Below, in pieces: positions 1 through 9,044 of a stretch of 18,936 bases of DNA. The notes under the pieces are model-generated. The model saw only the letters and a program-made list of their open reading frames with translations, did not search any database and was not told where the DNA came from. The stretch's first letter is position 1; each line of letters begins with the position of its first letter. This DNA comes from Bondarzewia mesenterica (lineage: Eukaryota; Basidiomycota; Agaricomycetes; Russulales; Bondarzewiaceae), in assembly GCA_004802705.1 (NCBI GenBank), contig SGPL01000608.1:1-18936 (forward strand), in the 5' to 3' direction. The position numbers and the translations under genes are program-made.

Positions 1-1393
1 TTGACGCGGCGGCTTTCGCCTTCGTACTTCCTTGAGAGACCAGTAGTTCGCATGAGGACTTGAATTTCAGTGCGCACTTTCCCACCAAGTACTAGTCTCC
101 GTGGCTGACCATACAGAAGACAGTCGTTCTGTATTAGTGCGCACTTTCCCACCAAGTACCAAATTACATTGGAAATGAACCCGTATTTGTTGACAGAGAC
201 ACAACTGGCTAGATATGCAACTGCGGATGCATGACGATGAATAGGTACAGGAGACGTGTTGTAGCACGGGTATAAGTAAGATTGTTAGACGACACATGTC
301 AGGAAATATGCGCCATGATAAAGGCGGCAAGGCCAGACGCAGCAGGATGACAATAAGCCATCTTCTTCGTCCTGGTTTACGATTCCATGAACATTTTTAC
401 TTGTAGTATATACGTACGCATATACCAGACATTCCTCTTGCTCTCAGTGATACAGTTCCATTGGCTCAGACATGGCGACATCAATTTCTGCGCTTCTGTG
501 ACAAATACCACACATGTCAGTTAAGCTATAGAATCACTGGACACGAACCGGGAGAGGGAAACCATCGTAAGGACGTGAGCGGTCGCCTGTAAACCTTCGA
601 GCAGGATTTCCAGAAACTGGAAGGAGCATTATAGAAGGGGAAAAAGGGAGGGCGTTTAGAGGAAAGAACTGGGTCACGACGAGTGGAATAAGGGGGGCGC
701 CGGATGTCATCCGCCCAATGCACCAATGCCCTACGCTGTGCCACCATCATGGGGAGAAGTACGGCTCCCTCGGAATTTCAAAAATCATAAGTACCGGCCA
801 AGCCAAGGCTTTATACCATTTGCCGAACCGTTGAGTGGCCGATGCTTCTACATCCGAACTATTTGAATCACGTGATGCATTGGGGGAGGAGAGGAGGTGC
901 GCTTTGCGAATCAGGCGACGCGTTCTATGCTCCCCAACCGCATTGGAGCGGCGCTTTGGTCTGGATAGAAGACAGATGCTCAGACCTATGCAGGTTTGCT
1001 GGTCAAAAAGGACCCTACAACGTGTGCACGATTAGTCAGTTCACCATATTGCTGGACCCAAATACCTGAATACGACGAGCATGACGTGGAGGAAAGTAGA
1101 GCAGAGCCACAGACAATGCAGCGGAAGCCAAAAAGTACAAGGTAGTGAGGTAACCTTCATACTGCAAAAGCATTGAACAGAAGGCCCTGCCGACCCGACA
1201 CGAAACATGAGGCCGACGCTTTGGCCTTTTGGGCCTTCATGCCATACCCCTTGGGCAGCTTAGAGGCGTAGGATAAAATGGGAGGGAAAGAGCGCGGAAT
1301 AATTCAACTCACTCACCATCCCCTCTTGCGAACAATTACTCTTATTGTCTCTGTTCGCACAACAACCCGACCCATCACCAATTGCTGGACACC
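1..1393. other. Gene-free left flank and upstream region of the zinc-finger gene
   Basis: No reading frame here has convincing codon use, a domain, or splice sites that extend it. Several short frames exist on both strands but encode no recognisable motif. The last 100 bases before the zinc-finger start are C/T-rich, as is usual for fungal core promoters, and have no clear TATA box. A 24-bp direct repeat with a hairpin between its copies lies near the left edge and is listed separately. Confidence 0.6.
69..159. repeat. 24-bp direct repeat pair flanking an 8-bp hairpin
   Basis: The same 24 bases (beginning agtgcgcactttcccacc) occur at 69-92 and 136-159, exactly 67 bases apart. Between them lies a perfect inverted repeat: atacagaa at 111-118 and ttctgtat at 127-134, with an 8-base loop. 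No coding sequence covers it. It could be a remnant of a short mobile element, a local tandem duplication, or a protein-binding array. The sequence alone does not decide between these. Confidence 0.75.
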
Positions 1394-2758
1394 ATGTCCT
1401 ACAACAACTGTGAGCTTCAATTGAACGCAACTATGGACCATACTTACCTGTCTCATATGATTCCATCACGTAGACAATTATTCCGAAACGCCGTCGCCAA
1501 GCGACTTTGCTTTCCATCCCAGCTTGGATTCCTACCCCAACCCAGACTTCTACGGGCAAGGGTACTCCTCAGATAGTGGCTATTCAAGCCACACAACTGT
1601 AAGTATCACGTCGTCCATAAGTTGAAGACCAGTGAATGACCTCGCACCATGCAATCCCTTCGAGCAGTTCGACTCCCCTGCGGGCCCCTCTTCCCCTTTC
1701 GACGATTGGGGTCCATCGCAGCCCACAGAACCCCACTTGCCAAGCATCCATCAGTTTCCCGACTACATACCTGGATTAGGAGAACCCGTCCAACAGAGCT
1801 CGAAGGCCGCTGCCTCGCCTCCCATTTCTCTTCCAATCGGACTCCTCCCTCTTTCGCAGCCCGGGACTATCCACCCCCCTTCCCCTTCCTCACCCCCCTT
1901 TCCTGACCACACAAATCCCGTTCAGCCAAGCTTGTTGATGATGACTTATATCTCAGTCTCAGCTTGGACAACTACTGGCCACCCACCACGGACTTCGAGG
2001 CCTTTCCGGAGGCGGCCAGTCATCCGTCACCCGTAGATGCTTATTCAAATTCTCTCACACCGTTGCCACCACCAGTACAACCTCCCCCCTCCGCTTCGCC
2101 GAACACGATTGGACTCAACAAATCCTTTGATGACAGCCAATTCAGTCAGCCGATGGCGTCGACTTTAGGCGTCAAGCGGAAACGGACGGAGTTAGTAGAA
2201 GACGACGACGAAGTTTGTCGACGAAAGCGGAAGAGAGAAGAAGAAGAGAAGCACTCAGAGGAGTTACCCTCTGGAATGCCGACCGGTTGGGCACCCACCG
2301 GGGCCCAACCACACACACATCTAAAGATTGAGATGGGCAGGGAGGAGGAGGATCCCCATCCCGTAACGCGCCGCAAACGAACTAAATGTGGTGCGGGTGG
2401 GCCGAAGAAGGGGCGAACTGGCCAAGGACAGATCCCCGAGGAAAGGGTGAAATGTCCTCTCCCTGGATGCGACCGGGATTTCGGACGTGAGGTGGACGCT
2501 TTCCGGCACGTCGCCTCTGTTGAAGCGCACGAAGGCTTCAGGCAGTCTGCTGAGTGGCAGAGGATCCTGGCGGACCGAGGGACGAACCCCATCCGGTACT
2601 GGTGCACGACGTGCTATCCTGCGGGCGGACCTGGGATGCGCAAGGATGCGTTCCGCAGGCACCTTAACACCAAGAAACACCAGAAAAACGTGGCTGCATG
2701 GGAACGACTGGTCGCGGCCTTCACCAACCGCGGGGAATCCTCGAGCTCACAGCCTTGA
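1394..2758 (+). CDS. C2H2 zinc-finger nuclear protein, probable transcription factor (spliced)
   Basis: ATG at 1394 opens a 16-nt exon. A 64-nt intron follows (GTGAGC at 1410, TAG at 1473), then exon 1474-1598, then a 69-nt intron starting GTAAGT at 1599 and ending CAG at 1667. The protein is Ser/Pro-rich and probably disordered at first, then has basic clusters that look like nuclear localisation signals (VKRKRTE, RRKRKRE, RRKRTK) mixed with acidic runs. The C-terminal third carries two zinc-finger-like units: CPLPGC followed by two His at spacings of 12 and 6 residues, and CTTC followed by two His at 15 and 5. A DNA-binding role is inferred from these fingers. Between about 1904 and 1964 the coding frame changes without a good intron to explain it, so the middle of the model is uncertain: either an indel or an unusual intron. 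The final exon, 1964-2758, is secure. It converges on the membrane-protein gene. Confidence 0.8.
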
Positions 2759-3671
2759 GCTGCTCGAGAAGCGTCGTAGTTGATTGAGTGCTGGAGGTAG
2801 GACGCACCCAGCTTTATATGCCCATCCCCCTTCGCGAGCGGCAATTTTCTCGGCGATCGAGTCGTCAAGGTCTTGATCTCCAAGTCCGATAGAAACTTGA
2901 CGATATGGCTCCGCACACTTCTCCCTTGTATTCTGGCGTTGGACGACGCGAGCCCTGGATGGTTGGACGTCCGGTTGTTGGACACGGCCTTGTATCGTAC
3001 ACTGACTCTTGTTCCGGAAGGAGAAGGAAGTACTGAGACTCACGTATCTCTGGCTCGCAACGAACCTGCTTTCTTGTTTATCGTATGCACCTTGTTCTGC
3101 CTTGTGTTCTCGGGCGTTTCCTCTTTACCTGCTCTTGTGATGTTCAGCTTTTTCCGCAGTTTCTTTTCCAGCGTCACCTAGCATCACTTATGTGTCCCGT
3201 TACATACGTGTCCCTCTCGAATTTTCTTGTAGTTCGATGTCGAATATTTGAATAGACGACCAATGGCACCTACATAGTTGGTTTGGTTTCCGTTTGACCT
3301 TCAAGCTTCAAGTTGGACTCGGAAGAAAAAAAGAGGTGACATGACGTGATGTCCAACATGTCACGCGAGCTGATTGGGACACCGCGCGACGCTCCAAAAT
3401 TTGAAGCATTCGAACCTACAATTTATAGAATTAGGATATCAAAAACTCTGCATCCTGGAAAGCCAACTTATCAAGGAAATGTTCTGCCAAACGTAAGCCG
3501 GTAAAAAGGGTATCTAGTAGGATAGAATATTGAATTGCCACCAACACTGCAGGAGCCGAGTACGTAGTGTATAACACAAAAATAAATCTTACAATCCTAC
3601 AGCAACAGTCTTGAATCGTTAATAGTCGTCACCAGCTCATATAATTTACAAACANACACGAAAACTCATCG
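2759..3671. other. Intergenic region between two convergent genes
   Basis: This holds the 3' ends of the zinc-finger gene and of the membrane-protein gene on the other strand. A 102-codon frame at 2873-3181 (+) has no domain and no initiator ATG in good context, so I treat it as chance. The stretch from 3181 to 3671 is A/T-rich with several AATAAA-like words and nothing else recognisable. Confidence 0.6.
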
Positions 3672-6084
3672 TTAGTGAGCCGAATTTGNGGGTCCTGCCN
3701 CCGNATTATTATCGTCAATATTCGTCGCATTGTCCGCTGGAAAATCAAAATCGCTCAGTTCCCAAGTGCCCGGTACGAGCGCCAGTGGCAGGAGCCAAGT
3801 CGCGGTCAGCACCACACCGTATCCTATAAAAACAGAAATGGATATCAGTCAAGTTGCGAGAAGCCAAAGCCAACAGGTGAGCCGGACCTTTGTCAAAGGA
3901 CTTGATTGCGCCCCAGCTCCATGCGAGGAATGCTCCGACGTAGCCGAGGTATGGTACAAGGCGCTGAGCGACCATCAGTCCAGGACGGAATTGCGGAGGG
4001 ACGACGGTCAGGGGGACATGGTCGAGCAGCCATTTGAGTGCGGTCGTTATCAGGGCGGCGCGCTTGGCGGCCACTAAGCGTTTATTGTTGAGGACGTCAA
4101 GTATGGGCGGAGGTAGATACCTTGAAAAAAGGAGTTGTGGATTATCGATTTCATAGAGAATGGACGAAATAGAACTCACAGTCGGTAGCCCCACCATGTT
4201 GCCTGAAACGAGATTTTTTCGGAGCTGGGTACCCAAACAACCCTCGTCCTGATAGGTTTCTCTTCTGGTCTCTCCGCTTCCTTCCCCAATTCGAATGTCA
4301 CCTCTTCCTGAATAATTACCTCTCCCAACGTCGCCATCTCTGCCTCTGGCTCCACTTCTGGCTCCGCATGCTCCTCTGGGGGCTGCTCCTCCAGTTCCGT
4401 GGCCTTTGCCTTGCCCTTGCCCTTCCATCTGCTCTTATCCAGAGCCTTGATTTTCCATATGTCAAACCACTTCCATGCAGCTCCGCCCTTTACTCCCGTC
4501 TTCTCCTTCGGCGCTTCAGCTTTCTCTTCCTCCTTTTCCTCCCGTCTTCCCTCTTCCATTATCTTCCCCTTCCCCTTATCTCTTTCTTCTGACGGAAGCG
4601 GTTCACCGAAGGTCTGATACTGATCGTACGGCACAAGCATCGAGATTCTATGCGCCGGCCTCTCATACTCGATCCGCTCCTCACCATCCTCACAGACGCT
4701 CACTATATCCGACCTGGCGATCTCCACTTCTGAATCGTCTGACGGAACCAACGGGCCATACAGCATGATGCTCGAGTTGTCGTCGCTTTCGTTGCCGCCA
4801 TCCTCCTGATTCGAAGGTGTGGCATCATGGATGGAGGAGGGCGGACGCGACATGGGGCGGCCGGAGGCGGTCGAGGATCGCAAAAACAGATTGACGGCCT
4901 TTTTCGAGAGAGCCGTTCATGATGGTTCCGTTGGACAGAAAAGAGAAGAGGCGGTGATCTGTAAGCGGGACCGGTGGTGGTGGTGGCGGGGCGGCATGCG
5001 AGGTGTCGAGTTCGGGTGCTTGAGTGGCACGCGGGGTGACAGGCTCGTCGGAGGTTGGTGGTGAGGATGCATCCTGAGTCTGTTCGGGAGTCGCAGTAGC
5101 TGCTGCCGAGGAGGTAGGTATAGATAAGAGAAGGACTTGTATTCTTCGGGCAAGAGTGAGAGGCTCTGGAGCGTTGTAAGTTTCATCAGCCGGAGAACCA
5201 GGCTCCGAAGAACCCCTTCGATCGTTAGTCGGCGTTCTGTCTCCCTCGTTGTCAGAAGGGGGAGGCGCAGGTGGCAAAGGCTTCTCCGTTATCCCTTCCA
5301 GACGGTCAAGTTCACCGCTGGACTCGGATGCTCTGCGCCTTTGGGATCCAGAGCCGTTTGTCGACTCCTCTGGAAACCAGGAAGAGGGAGGAAAATGGGG
5401 TTTCTTCTCATTTTCCTTATGCCGTCTACCGAGCTTCGCAAAATTGTCCAGGGCACGGAGCTTCTCTTTCGGAAGCTTTTGTTTGGTCATAGTTTCGGGA
5501 GGCGGTGGCGAAGGCTGCGAGTGTGAATAAGAATGCGTCTTTGAGTTTGATGAAGAGTGGGAGCGGTAATACGATGGTCGCTCAGGCAGAGGCGGAGGAA
5601 AAGCGGGATTGCCTTTGGCTGGATGGGCTGAAGACCGCGATCGGTAGTGTGCGTGTCTATCAGTATCGGATGGAGATGGTGAACGAGGTTGTCGATGACG
5701 GTCCTTCGAAGAAGAAGGCTCGTTTGATCTGTCCGATAGTCGACGAGGATTATGCAAAGATAAAGACTGTTGAGCCTGTGATGTAGCCGCAGTGTGAGAT
5801 GAAGAGCGAGAGCTGTGTGAGGATTTGGACATTTCAGGCCGAGTTGAAGCTGAATGCTTTGTATGAGCGTAAGAAGACGATACCGCCGTGTGCGATGACG
5901 AGCTGGATCTGTGTGGAGGTCTGCGCGCGTCATAACTAGAAGGCGGGGGTGATACAGGTGAGCGACGCCTCTCAACTGCGCCCGACGTATGTCCAGAAGA
6001 ACCAGAGCTTGGTGGACAGCTGTCTGGATCGCCTGGGTATGGTGTTGGGGGCCAATCGCGATGTTCACCCTCAGCTGCGTCCAT
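3672..6084 (-). CDS. Ser/Pro-rich disordered protein with conserved C-terminal membrane domain (spliced)
   Basis: Four exons are read: 6084-4852, 4805-4180, 4120-3888 and 3823-3672, giving about 747 residues. Residues 1-400 are Ser, Pro, His and Arg rich, with poly-Pro runs, and look disordered. Exon 2 is acidic and Lys/Glu rich. The last 130 residues are ordered: the basic segment NNKRLVAAKRAAL near 631-643, then hydrophobic segments around 675-692 (RLVPYLGYVGAF) and 699-715 (YGVVLTATWLLPLAL). That suggests two closely spaced membrane helices near the C-terminus. The introns are 46 nt (4806-4851, weak GTCGCG donor), 59 nt (4121-4179, GTGAGT) and 64 nt (3824-3887, GTCCGG). The second and third joins restore a continuous hydrophobic domain, which supports them. 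I recognise the pattern as a basidiomycete-conserved hypothetical protein; no function is known to me. Four Ns lie in or just beyond the last exon. The start is the ATG opening MDAAEGE; an in-frame ATG at 6198 is an alternative. Confidence 0.78.
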
Positions 6085-6461
6085 TTTCCGCTTCGAAGAG
6101 TAAGATCTGCCGGGATGGGAAGACTTCAGGTCACATCTATCGCTGAAGGACCGCGCAAGATGCGCATGAACTTGCGGAGAAAATATCGCAGATGACATGA
6201 GTCGAGTCAACTTACAATTAGAGGGATGCGGTGGATGGGTACTGTCGAGGGAGACGCCCCGCAGCCTTCAGCGCATCGAAGTACGTCGATAACCCGCGTA
6301 CGATCATGTGACATGATCTGATTTTAGCGGGAGCAAAAATTCAAAAAAATGAGCAGCACAGTGAACGGAAATTCATAACATAAGAAGTACAAGCAGCATA
6401 CAACAGCAGAGCTCCAATTGTCTAAGGCAAGTTGAATCTCTTCTCAATGATTGATGGTGAA
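6085..6461. other. 5' leader of the membrane-protein gene and 3' flank of the F-box gene
   Basis: Reading the minus strand, a strong donor GTAAGT begins at 6215 and an acceptor CAG ends at 6143, which would be a 73-nt intron in the 5' untranslated leader, just upstream of the chosen ATG at 6084. No other gene is visible. The A-rich stretch near 6340-6380 is probably the 3' region of the F-box gene upstream in the same orientation. Confidence 0.4.
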
Positions 6462-8172
6462 TCACAATGTATCCTCCCAAACTTCCTCCGCAATCCTATG
6501 CGCACACCCATCAGCATGTTCGGAACCCTGCCTCTCAACAGGCCCTGTCAAACAAAATATAGGACATGTTCCTTCATCCGCGTCCTCTCTAAACTCCGCA
6601 AACACACTTTCGTCTCCAACATCCACCAGCCCATCATACCCTTGCTCGTCCACCAGGCTCGAATCTTGGATACGCATTATCCGTACGGTCTCGTTCCGCC
6701 AGGATGTTCGCAACCTATTACGCATCCCGGTAAGTTGCAACACGCCCATAGCCCAGCCGCGCTCAAACTCCGCCCGCAGCTGCGCATGCCGAGCTGGTTT
6801 AACCGGCGCCGTGGTTGTCAGTGTCAGAGTCCGCAACGCCGGCAGCGTGGGCAATATCCGCACTCTTGGCGGCGGGGGAACGGCGTAATGCGACGTACTG
6901 GGTGCCGATGACGTGCTGGGAGTCGACGTTCTGAGATCGTGCAATGTGCTGGACCGTGCGGGAGCAGGCTCGCGCTCCCTCAGCGAAATCGTAGCAGTCG
7001 CCAATCCACGTCGCCCCCCACGGCGACGAGAAGGACGCGGCGTTTCAGCAAGAACCGCCTCGGCTCCAGGAATCGCCTCTGGTGTCTCGTTCATCGTAGC
7101 TTGCACTTGCAATGCGGCCACGTACTGAGCTTGAAGCCACGCCTTCAGCTTTGTTTCCCGGTCCCGCACCCGCCGCACGCGCGCCAATGCACAGACCTTT
7201 CCAAACGAAGCCCACTCGCCTTCCCGCGGTTCCCCACGCAGAAGGCTGCAATAATCTAGGACCAGGTGTTTCAAGCCGTCGAANCGTCCCAAGATCGCCT
7301 CCACGTCTCTTTCAGAAATGTTGCAAGTTGAAAGATCGAGGAAGTCAACGCCGGGCAGCGCGCCGGGCTGACCGTGGATGAAGGGCCCGACTTGGCGAGA
7401 GGGGATACGGAGGCGGTAGTTATTGAGACGCTTAAGGAAGGGTGAGCCGTTCAGGTCTCTGAGTGGATCGAGACGGAAAAAAAACGAGAGGTTGGGCAAA
7501 GTTGAGCGTCCGAGCGTAAGTAGGGTCGAGGGGATCCTGGATTATCGAGAGACTCGCCAGGTCATTGGCAGGCCACTTGGCCAGAGCTTGGACGGTGGAA
7601 TCAAAATATGCACCCTGGATTTCTATGAGAGATACGGCATCGAGAGCTGAACGTAAACATTACCTTCAAGAACTGGTAGTAGGTAACCTTTTTCACACTG
7701 TCGGTGGTATTGATAAGATACAACCCAAGCAAGACAGACCTGGATCGACGTACTAGGGCCTGAATCGGAGGGAGAGAAATTTCAAACGGATCATCGGCTT
7801 CTCAAATAACTCCTCCATATGCTCGGGTGCGAAATTACACCCAATGAACAAGCTCAGCCATGTGAGGTTGGGCAGCATACGGATGACGTTTATGACCACA
7901 TCCGCATCCACCTCCCAAGCCTCCATGGAGAACTTCTTTGTCAGAGAGACGCAATCCTTGGCTCCTCGTATACGCTTCAAAAATAGGACAACATTCTTCG
8001 CATTAGTGAGGCGAACGTGATAGAACATATGATATTCCGGAACAGGAGAGAAGGGAAGAGCTCTGCGGAGTGATAACGTCGCATACTGGAGTTCGATTGA
8101 GGGGATAAAGTCTAAGATAGCGGTATATAGTTCTGGAGGGAGGTTTGCAAGGGACCTCGGATTTTGTGACAT
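6462..8172 (-). CDS. F-box protein with LRR-like repeats; apparent frameshift in exon 3
   Basis: ATG at 8172 starts a classic F-box, NLPPELYTAILDFIPS near residues 10-25, followed by leucine-rich segments. F-box proteins bind Skp1 and choose substrates for SCF ubiquitin ligases; no substrate can be named here. Exons are 8172-7754, 7697-7664 (34 nt) and 7614-6462, with introns of 56 nt (GTACGT donor) and 49 nt (GTAATG donor). Exon 3 starts in one frame (AYFDSTVQALAKWP) but the rest of the LRR-like region (PNLSFFFRLDPL onwards) is in another. The switch falls at or near a run of eight T on the coding strand (plus 7477-7484). Losing one base there gives about 534 residues; as written, translation would stop at 7432 after about 211. 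No intron fits the switch. The C-terminal part has an Arg-rich segment (RPSRRRGGRRG) and a Ser/Thr/Pro stretch before further Leu-rich sequence. One N lies at 7284. It is either an assembly error or a recent pseudogene. Confidence 0.82.
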
Positions 8173-8935
8173 CCGAGTCCTAAGAGCAGGTCAAATCAAA
8201 GAGGACGCAACGAACGAAGGAGAAACGATTAGATAATGTACCACAATCCTAAAACGAGGTTAGGGTTTTGGAGTCGATGTGATCTGCGCATATTCTGCCG
8301 GCGATCTTTGGTAGTCTTTGGCCCTGCATGCGGGAAAACCGCTCGAGAGACCGCTTCCGGTCAAGCATCGGAAAACGCTGTATGATAGGCTGCTGGGCGA
8401 CCCATCTGCATCAAGTGTGTCTTTTTTTTTNTTACTTCAAGAAACGAAACACTGATCATCTCGTGTTTGGCATAGTAAACTGTCGCCTTCGTATCAAGAT
8501 ATCAGTCTATTTTTCGAGGATATATCCCTGGCACGCAGTATTGTCGCGACCTGTGCGCGTGCATTGGGAAGGAAAACGCCGAATGTGAGGACGATCAAGG
8601 GGCGCGGAGGTTGCGAAAGCGGTGGAAAGGCGGTTGGAGGAAGGTGGGGTCAGAGAGTCGACGGACATTCGCTGGCTCATACACAGAACGATTGTCTTCT
8701 GTGTGAGGTCTGCAAAGGAGACTAATTCGCTGGTATGTACGCTCGGATAACTTATATATTTTGGAAGCAAAACTCTCAGAGTGTCCAATAATATATTTCA
8801 GTGCTTCTTTCCCATCTCGGTGGCGTTTCTTGGTGCGATCCCCAGATTTGTGCACACTGCAGAACACACCAAGAATGGAAACTTCCCTTCCGCAAAGACA
8901 AGTGTTCAAACTTTCAAACGTCTCGAAGGCTGTCA

Positions 8936-8968
8936 CTTGAACGTTTCAAGCTTGAACCCGACTTGAAC
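8936..8968 (+). promoter_or_regulatory. Three CTTGAAC repeats upstream of the peroxidase TATA box
   Basis: CTTGAAC occurs at 8936-8942, 8951-8957 and 8962-8968. The middle copy overlaps a perfect 10-bp palindrome, TCAAGCTTGA, at 8947-8956. The cluster ends 10 bases before the TATA box, so it is well placed for an activator site. No known factor is assigned. Confidence 0.4.
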
Positions 8969-8977
8969 TCATAGTAG

Positions 8978-8983
8978 TATAAA
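8978..8983 (+). promoter_or_regulatory. TATA box of the peroxidase gene
   Basis: TATAAA lies 62 bases before the ATG at 9045. The expected transcription start would fall at about 9005-9040, close to an upstream out-of-frame ATG at 9007. Confidence 0.5.
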
Positions 8984-9044
8984 CTCGCCTACGCTCATCC
9001 TTAACCATGTCCCTTCCCCCGTCCTCTCTCTCCCAGCATCCGCC

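Larger units (their letters stand above)
8173..9044. other. Divergent intergenic region between F-box and peroxidase genes
   Basis: The two neighbouring genes are transcribed away from this 872-bp region, so it holds both promoters. No supported gene lies in it. Visible elements are a CTTGAAC repeat cluster at 8936-8968 and a TATA box at 8978, both on the peroxidase side. On the F-box side there is a single TTAGGG-like word near 8260, and a T-run with an N at 8421-8431. Confidence 0.6.

Noticed and set aside
67..330. 87-codon minus-strand frame
   Set aside because: No domain, and it crosses the direct repeats and hairpin; there is no splice support or coding bias.
2873..3181. 102-codon plus-strand frame with a hydrophobic C-terminus
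   Set aside because: It lies in the 3' flank of the zinc-finger gene, lacks a good ATG and shows no family motif.
3400..3415. GGTTCGAATGC on the minus strand, resembling a tRNA B box
   Set aside because: No matching A box or cloverleaf stems at the right distance.
8256..8270. TTAGGG word (ggttagggttttgg), as in fungal telomeres
   Set aside because: Only about one and a half units, so not an interstitial telomere array; at most a promoter element of the F-box gene.
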